64,000 nt of DNA from Mycobacterium interjectum (lineage in GTDB: Bacteria > Actinomycetota > Actinomycetes > Mycobacteriales > Mycobacteriaceae): the NCBI GenBank assembly GCA_002102225.1, contig LQPB01000043.1, positions 1 through 64,000 of the forward strand, read 5' to 3'. Shown in pieces: positions 29,928 through 38,018 of this stretch. Both the position numbers and the translations under genes were made by a program. Every line of letters begins with the position of its first letter. Position 1 is the stretch's first letter. The notes beneath the pieces are model-generated. The model saw nothing but the letters and a program-made list of their open reading frames with translations. It ran no database searches and had not been told where the DNA came from.

Positions 29928-30428
29928 CTAGGGACGGGCGATCATCGAGGTCGAGGCTTCGGCAAGCAATTCGCGGTCCTGGTTGCGGTACACCGTGTGC
30001 CAGGTGACCAGGACGAATCTGCCCGAGCGGCCCTGCTTTTCGACGATGGACTCGATGGTGCGGACCATCTCGATCTCGTCGCGGTGGTAGGCCGGCAGGT
30101 GGAAGGCGAAGCTCTCCCCACCGGCCATTCGCTTGGGGGCGCGGGGGAACGCGAGGCTGCCGGAGACCGCGCCGGAGGAGCCGTCCGGCCGCAGCGCCTC
30201 GAGGTGCGTGACGCCGAGTACGGCGTATTGCAGGAACAGCGGGGGACAGATAATGTCGCGAAACCCGTTGGCGCGGGCATATTCCGGGTCGAACCACAGC
30301 GGGTTGTGGTCGCCGATGGCCGCCGCCCAGCGTTGCCAGTCGCGCCGGTTCACCTCCCCCGTGGCCGACGCGGCGACGGTGCCCACCCGCGAAGCCGATT
30401 CGGGGTCGATCAGGGAGCGCTCACCCAC
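29928..30428 (-). CDS. MaoC-like N-terminal-type (FAS1-dehydratase-region) protein, ChsH2-type partner
   Basis: A 166-residue hot-dog protein of the non-catalytic MaoC N-terminal type: SATGEVNRRDWQRWAAAIGD (about 20-39), PEYARANGFRDIICPPLFL near 50. No Y-N-x2-H hydratase motif is visible. It should pair with the catalytic MaoC encoded downstream. In the igr operon the equivalent ChsH2 subunit carries a fused DUF35 domain; here that domain is a separate gene. The GTG at 30426-30428 is preferred over the ATG two codons upstream because AGGAGG lies six bases before it. Confidence 0.78.
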   Translation of the reverse strand: MGERSLIDPESASRVGTVAASATGEVNRRDWQRWAAAIGDHNPLWFDPEYARANGFRDIICPPLFLQYAVLGVTHLEALRPDGSSGAVSGSLAFPRAPKRMAGGESFAFHLPAYHRDEIEMVRTIESIVEKQGRSGRFVLVTWHTVYRNQDRELLAEASTSMIARP

Positions 30429-31542
30429 GGGCATCCTCCTCCAGGGTCTCCTCCAGCCACACCGCGGCAACGTCGGCGCCGCCGCCGAGCGTCGCACCCA
30501 GCCGTGCCCGTTCGCTCCAGAGGTGCAGGTCCGTCTCGGTGACGTAGCCCATCCCGCCGTGCAATTGGTGGGCGTCCTGGGTGATCAGCCGCGCCGCGGC
30601 CGCGGCGCGCATGCGTGCGATCGCCGTTTCCCTGCTCGCCAGGTGGCCGCGGCCCAACCAGAAGACCGCCGAATGCGCCGCCAGTCGCGCGGCGGCCAGA
30701 GCGATGTGCATGTTGGCGATCAGGTGCTGCGCCGCCTGGAAAGACGCGATGGGGCGGCCGAATTGGTGACGCAGCTTGATGTAGTCCACGGTGCGGTCCA
30801 GCACCGCCTCTCCGACGCCGACCAGGTCGACCGAGCCCAGCGCCACCGCGGTGTTCGCGACGCGCCGCAGCACCGTCTGGTCGGCCTCACCGAGCAGCGC
30901 GTCGGCGCCGGCGACCACCTCGTCGAAGCGCACGGTGAATGCCCGGTGACCGCCGGCCATCTCCAGCGGCCGCGCGGCCACCCCGGCCGCATGCGCATCC
31001 GCGACGAAGGCCAATGTTCGCCCGGAAGCGGCCGCCGACACCACGATGAGGTCGGCGACGTCGGCGTCGGCGACGTAGTCCGCGGTCCCGGTGAGGCGCC
31101 AGGCGCCGCCGGTGTCGAGCTGGGCCGACATCGCGGGCGAGACGACGGCGGCGTCGCGCGCGCTCCACAGCGCCGTCGTTCCGCGGACACCGCCGCTGGT
31201 CAGCGGCGGCAGCCACCTGGCCTTGGCCTCCGGCGGCGCCAGCCGATCGATCGCGAGCGCTGCCGCGACGGAGCTGTGCACCGTGGTGGGACACAGCGCG
31301 CGACCCGCCTCGGTGTAGAAGACGGCGAGATCCTGCAGGGAGCCACCGGAGCCGCCGTACTGCTCGGCAATGCCGAGGCCGAAAACACCGGCGTCCGACA
31401 ATGCCTTCCACAGGGCCGGGGTGGTTCGGTCGGCGCCGGGTTCGTGCAGTCCGCGCACCAGCTCGACGGTGCTCTCCGCCGCCAGCAGCGCGCGCAGCAT
31501 CGAGGCGAACTCGCGCCGATCGGCGCTGGGCCTAACGTCCAT
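30421..31542 (-). CDS. Acyl-CoA dehydrogenase (FadE), smaller subunit type
   Basis: A 373-residue FAD acyl-CoA dehydrogenase. Recognisable parts are GIAEQYGGSGGSLQDLAVF near 55, RHQFGRPIASFQAAQHLIAN near 270 and the C-terminal QLHGGMGYVTETDLHLW near 335. The mid-domain flavin stretch is degenerate (TTALWSARDAAVVSP), as in the partner subunit of alpha2-beta2 mycobacterial FadEs. It overlaps the second FadE by 11 bases. Together they probably form a heterotetramer like ChsE1-ChsE2, oxidising a short side chain on a ring system. Confidence 0.88.
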   Translation of the reverse strand: MDVRPSADRREFASMLRALLAAESTVELVRGLHEPGADRTTPALWKALSDAGVFGLGIAEQYGGSGGSLQDLAVFYTEAGRALCPTTVHSSVAAALAIDRLAPPEAKARWLPPLTSGGVRGTTALWSARDAAVVSPAMSAQLDTGGAWRLTGTADYVADADVADLIVVSAAASGRTLAFVADAHAAGVAARPLEMAGGHRAFTVRFDEVVAGADALLGEADQTVLRRVANTAVALGSVDLVGVGEAVLDRTVDYIKLRHQFGRPIASFQAAQHLIANMHIALAAARLAAHSAVFWLGRGHLASRETAIARMRAAAAARLITQDAHQLHGGMGYVTETDLHLWSERARLGATLGGGADVAAVWLEETLEEDARG

Positions 31543-32710
31543 ACGAGGGCATTCCGTGGCCGCGCTGGGCGATGATGTCGCGCAGGACTTCGTTGGTGCC
31601 CCCGCCGAAACGCATCAACGGGGCGGCTCGATACAGCCGTTCGAACGTGCCGGCCAGTGGCGCGTCCTGCCCGCGATGCGCGAGCAGGCCGTCGGGCCCC
31701 AGCAGGTCGAGCGCCAGGTCGGCGAGGCGCTGACGTAGTTCGCTGGTGAAGACCTTCTCCACGCTGACCTCCACGGTGGGGATGACCCCGCTGTCCAGGA
31801 TCGACGCGGCCTCGTAGCCCATCAGCGTGGCCACCTCCACGTCGGCTTCGGCGAGCGCCAGGCGACGCCGCAGCGCCGGGTCGTGCGCGGGCACCGTGCC
31901 GTCACGGCGTGGGCTGCGCGCCAGCCGATGCAAGTCGTCGACCGCGCGGCGCAGGTCGCCCGCGTTGGTCAGCGCGCCACGTTCGAGATCGAGGGCGCCG
32001 GTGATGTACGTCCACCCCCGATTGACTTCGCCGATCAGGTTGGTGACCGCGACCCGCACGTCGCGAAAGTGCACCTCGTTGGTGCGATAGCCAGACCACG
32101 CGTAGAGCGGGCGGATCTCGATGCCTGGGCTGTCGATCGGCACGATGATGACCGAAATCCCCCTGTGCCGAGCCGCATTGGGATCGGTTCGCACACAGAG
32201 CCATTCGTGGGTGGCGCGGTGCGCCCCGCTGTTCCAGATCTTGGTGCCGTTGATCACCCATTCCCGGCCGTCGAGCGTCGCCCGGGTGCGCAGGTTCGCC
32301 AGATCGGTTCCCGCATCGGGTTCGGAATAGCCGACGGCGCAGATCATTTCGCCCTTGGCGATCGGCGGCAGCCATTCGTTCTTGTTCTGCTCGGTGCCGT
32401 GGCGCATGATCATCGGCGCCACCGAGGTGACCGTGAGGTCGGGTCCGGGCATACCCCAGTACTCGAACTCGCTCATCAACAGGTGCTGATGGACGGCGCC
32501 CAACCCGAGGCCGCCGTACTCGCGCGGCCAGTTCAGCCCGAACCAGCCCTTCTCCCCGATCTTGCGGCGAAACCGTGCCACCTCGCCGTCGGGCAGCTCC
32601 AGATCATGCTGCGCGAGCTCGGCGCGCAATTCGGCGGTGACGTTCTGCCGGAGGAAATCCCGAACCTCGGCCAGCCAAGCCCGTTGCCCGGCGTCGAGTT
32701 CGAAATCCAT
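31532..32710 (-). CDS. Acyl-CoA dehydrogenase (FadE), FAD-binding catalytic partner
   Basis: A 392-residue acyl-CoA dehydrogenase with clear motifs: NWPREYGGLGLGAVHQHLL near 60, CAVGYSEPDAGTDLANL near 125 (flavin/substrate loop), GTKIWNSGAH near 155 and the C-terminal MRFGGGTNEVLRDIIAQRG. First gene of the nine-gene operon. ATG at 32708-32710 is used; a GTG three codons upstream is possible. A TetR gene is divergent 168 bases away, and the region between holds nested inverted repeats. Confidence 0.9.
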   Translation of the reverse strand: MDFELDAGQRAWLAEVRDFLRQNVTAELRAELAQHDLELPDGEVARFRRKIGEKGWFGLNWPREYGGLGLGAVHQHLLMSEFEYWGMPGPDLTVTSVAPMIMRHGTEQNKNEWLPPIAKGEMICAVGYSEPDAGTDLANLRTRATLDGREWVINGTKIWNSGAHRATHEWLCVRTDPNAARHRGISVIIVPIDSPGIEIRPLYAWSGYRTNEVHFRDVRVAVTNLIGEVNRGWTYITGALDLERGALTNAGDLRRAVDDLHRLARSPRRDGTVPAHDPALRRRLALAEADVEVATLMGYEAASILDSGVIPTVEVSVEKVFTSELRQRLADLALDLLGPDGLLAHRGQDAPLAGTFERLYRAAPLMRFGGGTNEVLRDIIAQRGHGMPSYGR

Positions 32711-32744
32711 CCCGGCCACCTCACCCTTCCCTCAGGCGGCGTCA

Positions 32745-32794
32745 GCGTAACGCCATGGCGAAATTCCGTGCGCCATTTCGGCCCGACGTTACGC
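32745..32794. promoter_or_regulatory. Nested inverted repeats in the fadE/tetR divergent promoter
   Basis: Outer arms GCGTAACG (32745-32752) and CGTTACGC (32787-32794) are perfect complements. Inside, ATGGCG/CGCCAT and CGAAAT/ATTTCG also pair. The element is placed to act as operator for the adjacent TetR on both divergent promoters. Confidence 0.4.
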
Positions 32795-32878
32795 CCGGCG
32801 CGCCGGTAGGCACCGGCGGGTCTATTTCGCTGACACTCGTCATTGACAGGCGGCAGCGAATCTCGATACGTTGCTGTC

Positions 32879-33478
32879 GTGGGCACACAAGTTCTCAATG
32901 CCCGGGAGGCCCAGCGGCTGCAAACCCGGGCCCGCTTGTTCGAGGCAGCCGTCGCCGAGATCGGCCGGACCGGACTGGCGGGCACCGACGTCGCCGCCAT
33001 CGCCGCGGCCGTGGGCGTCGCGCGGGGCACGTTCTATTTTCACTTCCCGACCAAGGAGCACGTCCTGGTCGAGCTGGAACGCAACGAGGAAGCCAAGATC
33101 GTGGCGCGGCTCGCCGATCAGACGGACCGCGGCGACCTGATGTCGATGCTCAGTTCGCTGGTGCGCCAGGTGCTCGCCGCCGAGAAGCGGCTGGGCCCGG
33201 TCGTTTTCCGGGACATGCTGGGGCTGCACTTCTCCGCCTCCCGGCCGGTCGAGGACGGGCCCGGCGAGCATCCCCTGGCCGAGTTCGTCATCGCCGCCAT
33301 CACGCGAGCGCAAGACGCGCGCCGGGTGCCCAGGGATGCCGACGCACGTGAGCTCGGCGTGATTTTCCTGACCGGGCTGTTTGCGTTGTTGGCCACGGGC
33401 GGAACGGAGTTCGGGGATCGTGCGGCGCTCTTGGACCGCTACGTGAAGACCATCGTCCACGGAATGGAGGCATCATGA
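32879..33478 (+). CDS. TetR family transcriptional regulator, divergent from the igr-like operon
   Basis: A 199-residue regulator: N-terminal HTH (RARLFEAAVAEIGRTGLAGT then VARGTFYFHFPTKEHVLVEL, quoted separately; about residues 17-60) and a C-terminal ligand domain. GTG start at 32879-32881 is chosen because homologue-like sequence begins at NAREAQRLQTR. Divergence from fadE, with inverted repeats between, argues that it represses the nine-gene catabolic operon, as KstR-type TetRs do for steroid genes. It overlaps the ferritin-like gene by four bases. Confidence 0.88.
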   Translation: MGTQVLNAREAQRLQTRARLFEAAVAEIGRTGLAGTDVAAIAAAVGVARGTFYFHFPTKEHVLVELERNEEAKIVARLADQTDRGDLMSMLSSLVRQVLAAEKRLGPVVFRDMLGLHFSASRPVEDGPGEHPLAEFVIAAITRAQDARRVPRDADARELGVIFLTGLFALLATGGTEFGDRAALLDRYVKTIVHGMEAS

Positions 33479-34299
33479 CCGGCACGGGTATCGAGGGCTA
33501 CCGGGAGTATCTCGCGCATCGGGACGGCGACGCCGATCTACTGCATCGCCGACTCGCCAACCGCGAGGAGTTTTTCGGATCGCTGGAGGCCGACCCGGTT
33601 CGCTCCAACCGGTCGATCGATCGACAGGTGTTCCTGCGCAATCTGCGCCGCCGCCGCCCCGAGCCGGGGCTCCCCCGCGAAATGCTGTTCCTGCTCGCGA
33701 CCGCGAAACTGAACCAGGCGGAGCGATTCGGCGTGGACCTGGGCGACACCTACGGACGCATCGGCGGGGAGGACAAGCCGCCCGAGGGCGTGTACCTCGC
33801 GCTCGAGGAGCACTATCACACCCGCCTGTTGGCCTACGTGCTCGACGTGTTCGGCCTGCCGTTCCACGTGGTGGTGCCGCCGTTCGTGATGCGCCAGTTC
33901 GTGAAGATGGAAGTGTTTCTGCCCGAGCGCTTCGGGTTTCCATTCGTGGGCGCCGCGGAAATGGCCGGCTGCATCATGTTCGACGAGTTGCGCCGCGTGG
34001 GCGTCGAGTTGTTCGCCGACGAGCCGGAGGTGGCCGCCCGGATCGACCGGCTCTACGCCGAGATCCTCACCGACGAACTGGGCCACGTGGGCTATTGCGC
34101 GGCGCGCTGCACCCCGGCGGAGCGCGCGTTGATGCGCTGGCTCTATCCGCTTTTCGGACGCCTCTTCGCTCGTCAGACCGCCGAGATCAGCCTGCTCACG
34201 GATCCCGCGAAGCTCCATGCCCGTCTCCGCGAGCCCTTTGACGTCGAAGGCCTGGCCGCCGGCGTGTCGAACGAAACGTTCGTCGCCGCGCGGCCCTGA
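33475..34299 (+). CDS. Ferritin-like (putative diiron) protein coupled to TetR
   Basis: A 274-residue helical protein. Metal-ligand-like motifs are ALEEHYHTRLL near residue 105 (E-x2-H), EMAGCIMFDE near 160 and EILTDELGHVGYC near 200 (E-x3-D-E-x2-H), the layout of ferritin-like diiron carboxylate proteins. It may be an oxygenase, oxidase or metal-storage-like protein; I cannot name the reaction. ATG with GGAGG seven bases upstream, four-base overlap with the TetR stop, so it is under the same control and perhaps part of the same pathway. Confidence 0.65.
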   Translation: MTGTGIEGYREYLAHRDGDADLLHRRLANREEFFGSLEADPVRSNRSIDRQVFLRNLRRRRPEPGLPREMLFLLATAKLNQAERFGVDLGDTYGRIGGEDKPPEGVYLALEEHYHTRLLAYVLDVFGLPFHVVVPPFVMRQFVKMEVFLPERFGFPFVGAAEMAGCIMFDELRRVGVELFADEPEVAARIDRLYAEILTDELGHVGYCAARCTPAERALMRWLYPLFGRLFARQTAEISLLTDPAKLHARLREPFDVEGLAAGVSNETFVAARP

Positions 34300-35199
34300 C
34301 TACCGGCCCCGCCAGCTGCCGGCGGCCAGCTCCAGCAGCCGGACTACCGCGTCGTCGGCCCGTGCCCGGCGCACGGCGACGATCCGGGTGACAAGGCTTG
34401 GCAGGTCGTCGCAAAGCCTGCGATACACGATCTGGGGGTGCCGCATCGCCACCATCTGCTCGGGGACGAGGCAGGCCGCAAGTCCGGCGATGGGGTACGC
34501 CATCATTGCCGACAATTCGTCGGTGTACGCCGCGACGCGAGGACTCACGCCGGCCTCGCGAAATGCGCTGAGCAGCTGGGTGGCGACTCCGGGGAGCGAC
34601 TGCCGCGACGGCAGCACGACCGGCTCATCGCGCAGGTCGGCCAGCGCCACCGAGCGTTTCCCGGCGAGCCGGTGCTGCTTCGGCAGGACGACCACCGTTC
34701 TCTCGCGCCCGATTTCGCCGACGACCACTCCGTCGCCGCCCTCGACAGGACCGCGAGTGAAGGCCACATCGAGTTGGCCGGACCGAACCGCGTCGGACAT
34801 GTGCGCGGTTCGCGTCTGAACCAGGTGCAACGTCAGCTCGGGCAGCGCGTCCGCGCTCGCGCGGAGCAGGCCGGGGGCGAACCGGTAGGCCAGGCTGACC
34901 GCGAAGCCGATGTGGACCACGCCCTCCAGACCGGCCGCGACCCGCCGGGTGCGCCTGATGGCCGCTTCGTGCGCGGCGCACAGGCGCTCCGCATCCTCAC
35001 GAAACGAACGTCCGGCGGCGGTCAGCTCGACCCCGCGCGGGCTGCGGTCGAACAATGTGACGCCCATAGCCCGTTCGAGTCGCTGGATCGCCTGGGTCAG
35101 CGGCGGCTGGGTCATCGACAGGCGCCGCGCCGCGCGGCCGATGTTGCGCTCGTCGGCCACCGTGAGGAACTGCTCGAGAAGCCGTTGGCTCAATTCCAT
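34300..35199 (-). CDS. LysR family transcriptional regulator
   Basis: A 299-residue LTTR with the N-terminal winged HTH (AARRLSMTQPPLTQAIQRLE near 22-41) and two Rossmann-like effector lobes (for example VHIGFAVSLAYRFAPGLL near 93). Divergent from the carboxymuconolactone decarboxylase-family gene, the classical arrangement for an LTTR and its target operon. The ATG at 35197-35199 gives MELSQRLLEQFLTVAD, as in the family; an alternative ATG lies four codons upstream. Both lie in a 16-bp palindrome. Likely activator of the 35296-37893 genes; effector unknown. Confidence 0.88.
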   Translation of the reverse strand: MELSQRLLEQFLTVADERNIGRAARRLSMTQPPLTQAIQRLERAMGVTLFDRSPRGVELTAAGRSFREDAERLCAAHEAAIRRTRRVAAGLEGVVHIGFAVSLAYRFAPGLLRASADALPELTLHLVQTRTAHMSDAVRSGQLDVAFTRGPVEGGDGVVVGEIGRERTVVVLPKQHRLAGKRSVALADLRDEPVVLPSRQSLPGVATQLLSAFREAGVSPRVAAYTDELSAMMAYPIAGLAACLVPEQMVAMRHPQIVYRRLCDDLPSLVTRIVAVRRARADDAVVRLLELAAGSWRGR

Positions 35200-35213
35200 A
35201 TGCGACAGCATAT
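35198..35213. promoter_or_regulatory. Perfect palindrome over the LysR start
   Basis: ATATGC-GACA-GCATAT, 6-bp arms, covers both possible LysR start codons. LTTRs usually bind interrupted dyads in the divergent region; occupancy here would block LysR translation or transcription (autoregulation). Confidence 0.4.
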
Positions 35214-35295
35214 TGAGTCCGGCACAAGAACGTATTGGACGATATCGCATCGGCGTCGTTGACTGGAAGCACGAGGAAAAGGGAGGGGCGGATCC

Positions 35296-35865
35296 GTGAG
35301 TGACACATCCGATTTCGGCACATTCGGCCGGTTCGTCGAGACGCCGGTGGCCGAGATGCCGCCGGAAATGAGGGCGGCCTACGACTTCACCCGCGAACTG
35401 CGCGGACTGGTGCCCGGCCCGCACAAGATCTGGCTCGCCAACCCCGACCTGGCCCGGACGATCGTGCCGACCGGCGCCTACTTCCAGCGCCAATCCACGT
35501 TGACGAAGGCGGAGATCGAGATCGCCACCAACATTGTCAACGGCCGCTGGCGTTCGCCCTACGCCAACTATGAGCACGAGATCATCGGAGAGCGCGCCGG
35601 ACACCTCGACACGCGCCGGGTCGAGGCCCTGATCGCCGGGCTACCCACGTCGTTCGAGGACCCGCGCCAACAAGTCGTCTATGAGCTCGCGTCGGCGCTG
35701 GTCGCCCCGCGCGTCGTACCTCTGGGGATGTACCGGCGCGCCAAGGAGTTGCTCGGTGACGCCGGCATCGTGGACGTCGCGGTGCTGCTGGGCTGGTTCA
35801 CCATGGTGTGTATGACGCTGGGAGCGTTCGACGTTCCGGCCAACGCCGCCGGGTTGGACCAGTGA
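35296..35865 (+). CDS. Carboxymuconolactone decarboxylase (CMD/AhpD-like) family protein
   Basis: A 189-residue CMD-fold protein. QSTLTKAEIEIATNIVNGRW near residue 68 and the C-terminal VAVLLGWFTMVCMTLGAFDV are typical of the family. The AhpD Cys pair is absent (YANYEHEIIGERAG), so a peroxidase role is unlikely; a lactone decarboxylase or hydratase-type function fits better. GTG start at 35296. First gene after the divergent LysR. It overlaps by four bases (GTGA) a second, frameshifted CMD-like piece. Confidence 0.83.
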   Translation: MSDTSDFGTFGRFVETPVAEMPPEMRAAYDFTRELRGLVPGPHKIWLANPDLARTIVPTGAYFQRQSTLTKAEIEIATNIVNGRWRSPYANYEHEIIGERAGHLDTRRVEALIAGLPTSFEDPRQQVVYELASALVAPRVVPLGMYRRAKELLGDAGIVDVAVLLGWFTMVCMTLGAFDVPANAAGLDQ

Positions 35866-36117
35866 GCGCCGTCGAGCGCGCACCGGGCGGTCGACGGGCG
35901 CTGTTCGATCCCGGCGCGGGGCGTGACCCGCTTGAGAAGACGGCCGACCGGCTCGCCAAAGCGCTGACCACCGCCCGCCACGTCGATGACGGTCAACCGC
36001 CACGCCGCGCAAACGATCGGCGCCGCGGGCCTTTTCAGGGTCGCCACGCTGGCAGGCACCTATCACGCGGTCTGCGCCATTCGCAACGCGTTCGAGACCC
36101 CCGAGCGTAAGGAGCGC
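35862..36117 (+). pseudogene. Second CMD-like gene, truncated and frameshifted
   Basis: From a GTG overlapping the CMD stop, one frame reads EKTADRLAKALTTARHVDD; at about 35986 the family-like sequence continues one frame over as VNRHAAQTIGAAGLFRVATL, then GTYHAVCAIRNAFETPE. Together these line up with the last 60 residues of the neighbouring CMD protein (compare VDVAVLLGWFTMVCMTLGAF). No frame spans both halves. Probably a decayed tandem paralogue; sequencing error or a real small protein are the alternatives. Confidence 0.42.
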
Positions 36118-36118
36118 C

Positions 36119-37105
36119 ATGGCCCTGGCCCCGTTGCCCACCGTCACGCTGACACCCGTGGCATTCTTCCCGCAGTGGTATTTCCCGGAAAACCTCGCGG
36201 TGCGCGCCGACCGGTCGATGCTCGTCACCGATGTCGTGCACAAAGAGCTGTGGTGGGTGCCCCACGCAGATCACGCGGCGGTGGTCGAACCGGTCCTGGC
36301 GCACACCTTCGATCACCCGGTCACCGGGATCGCGGAGGTGGCGCCCGACGTGTTCATCGTCTGTCTCACCGAGGGCTACACCACGCATGAATCGCACCTG
36401 GCGAGAATCGATTTCACCGACTGGGCACCGGGCGCGGCGGTGTCGCCGGAGCTGATCTACACCTTCGACGACCGTGTCCGCGCCCTTAACGGCAGCTGCG
36501 TGCTGGGGCCGGACGTGTTGGCGATCGCCGACTGCTTCGCCGGGCTCATCTGGCGCGTCGACCTCGCCGACGACGCGCGCAGCGCCTCCGCCCGGGTGTG
36601 GCTGGCCGACGACACCATGGGCGACGACCCCGATAGCGGCGTGCCTCCCCCGCCGCAGCCCGGCGTGAACGGCGTCCGGTACGGCGCGCGCACCGGTCAC
36701 CTGTACTACACCTCGACCGCGCAGAAGGTGTTCATGCGCGTCCCCGTGGATTCGGCCACCCTCGACCCGGCCGGGCCGGCGCAGTTCGTCGCCGCCATCG
36801 ACAACGCCGACGACTTCTGCCTCGACGAGGATGCCGGATTCGCCTATGTCACCAGGCATCGCGCCAACACCCTCGACCGGGTGCCGCTGGCGCCCCGGCA
36901 CGGCAGCGAGGTGCGCCACATCGTCGGCGACCCGTTCGACGAAACGCTGGTCGGCCCGTCCAGCGCCGCGTGGGGCCGCGGCCCCGGCGACCATGGCCGC
37001 GTCGCCTACGTCACGACCGACGGCGGGACCACGGCTCCCCCGGAAGGCATCGTCCGTCAAGCCGCGCTGCTGCGCGTCGAGTTGCGTTACGCGGACCGGC
37101 CATGA
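36119..37105 (+). CDS. SMP-30/gluconolactonase-like beta-propeller protein
   Basis: A 328-residue protein whose repeated strand pattern (FPENLAVRADRSMLVTDV near 22, LNGSCVLGPDVLAIADCF near 122, PGVNGVRYGARTGHLYYT near 180, DDFCLDEDAGFAYVTRH near 235) is that of SMP-30/strictosidine-synthase-like six-bladed propellers. These include lactonases and sugar-lactone hydrolases. No signal peptide. ATG with AAGGAG upstream. It is placed between a CMD-family protein and an alpha/beta hydrolase, suggesting lactone chemistry. Confidence 0.72.
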   Translation: MALAPLPTVTLTPVAFFPQWYFPENLAVRADRSMLVTDVVHKELWWVPHADHAAVVEPVLAHTFDHPVTGIAEVAPDVFIVCLTEGYTTHESHLARIDFTDWAPGAAVSPELIYTFDDRVRALNGSCVLGPDVLAIADCFAGLIWRVDLADDARSASARVWLADDTMGDDPDSGVPPPPQPGVNGVRYGARTGHLYYTSTAQKVFMRVPVDSATLDPAGPAQFVAAIDNADDFCLDEDAGFAYVTRHRANTLDRVPLAPRHGSEVRHIVGDPFDETLVGPSSAAWGRGPGDHGRVAYVTTDGGTTAPPEGIVRQAALLRVELRYADRP

Positions 37106-37893
37106 GGCGTCGCGGCGACATCGTCACCACGGGCGCTGCATCGATCGAGACCTATGTCGATGGACGCGGTCCGGCGGTGGTCATCATCCCGTCCTATGGC
37201 CGGGACGGCGCCACGGACTTCGACTCGCTCACAGCGACACTCGTCAATGCCGGCTACCGGGTGCTGCGCCCACAACCCCGCGGCATCGGACGCTCGGTTG
37301 GCCCGATGAGCGACGTGGGATTCGACGACATGGCCGACGACATCGCGGCGGTGATCGAAACCCTCGCCGAGCAACCCGCGGTCGTTCTCGGCCACGCCTT
37401 CGGGAACTTCGTCGCCCGCGCCACCGCGGTGCACCATCGCGACAAGGTCGCCGCGGTGGTCCTCGCCGCGGCGGCCGGGAAAACCGTTGCACCGGAAGTC
37501 AACTCGGCCCCGATGCGCGCCGGTGACCTGTCCCTGCCCGAGGCCGAGCGGCTCGCCGCGCTGCGCCTGGCGTTCTTCGCGCCCGGCCACGACCCATCGA
37601 TCTGGCTTGACGGCTGGTACCCCGAAACCCTCGCCATGCAGGTCGAGTGCGCCCGCGAGGCCGACGTGGATCGTTACCGGGGTGCGGGCGACGCGCCCGT
37701 TCTCGAGATCATCGCCGCCCTGGACCCCTTCCACCAGCGGGCGGAATGGGCCGACCTGCGCACCCGTTACGGCGAGCGCATCACCTCGACGGTGATCGAG
37801 GACGCCAGCCACGCCCTGTTCCCCGAACAGCCTGAGCGGGTCGCCAGGGCGATCGAGGGTTATCTGCGAGTTCACCGCGGCGCCATCAGATAG
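37102..37893 (+). CDS. Alpha/beta hydrolase-fold protein with Ala at the nucleophile position
   Basis: A 263-residue MhpC-like alpha/beta-hydrolase. The elbow motif reads VLGHAFGNF near residue 93, so the G-x-S-x-G serine is Ala. Other elements are present: oxyanion-side IIPSYGRDG near 25, acid loop DPFHQRAEW near 212 and DASHALFPEQP with the His near 235. It overlaps the propeller gene by four bases (ATGA). With Ala at the elbow it may be non-hydrolytic, a decarboxylase or lyase, or use another residue. Confidence 0.82.
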   Translation: MRRRGDIVTTGAASIETYVDGRGPAVVIIPSYGRDGATDFDSLTATLVNAGYRVLRPQPRGIGRSVGPMSDVGFDDMADDIAAVIETLAEQPAVVLGHAFGNFVARATAVHHRDKVAAVVLAAAAGKTVAPEVNSAPMRAGDLSLPEAERLAALRLAFFAPGHDPSIWLDGWYPETLAMQVECAREADVDRYRGAGDAPVLEIIAALDPFHQRAEWADLRTRYGERITSTVIEDASHALFPEQPERVARAIEGYLRVHRGAIR

Positions 37894-38018
37894 GTCCCCG
37901 TCTGTAAAAACCCTGTCAATCTCGCGTAAAAACGCTTCGCCGCCATCGCGGATGCGCGCCGGTGCTGCGAAAATTCAACCAACGGAGTTTCGCCCGGCCC
38001 CTCGTATAGGAAGTACTC

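Noticed and set aside
35296..35865. AhpD-type peroxidase activity of the CMD protein
   Set aside because: The Cys pair needed for AhpD activity is absent in the matching segment.
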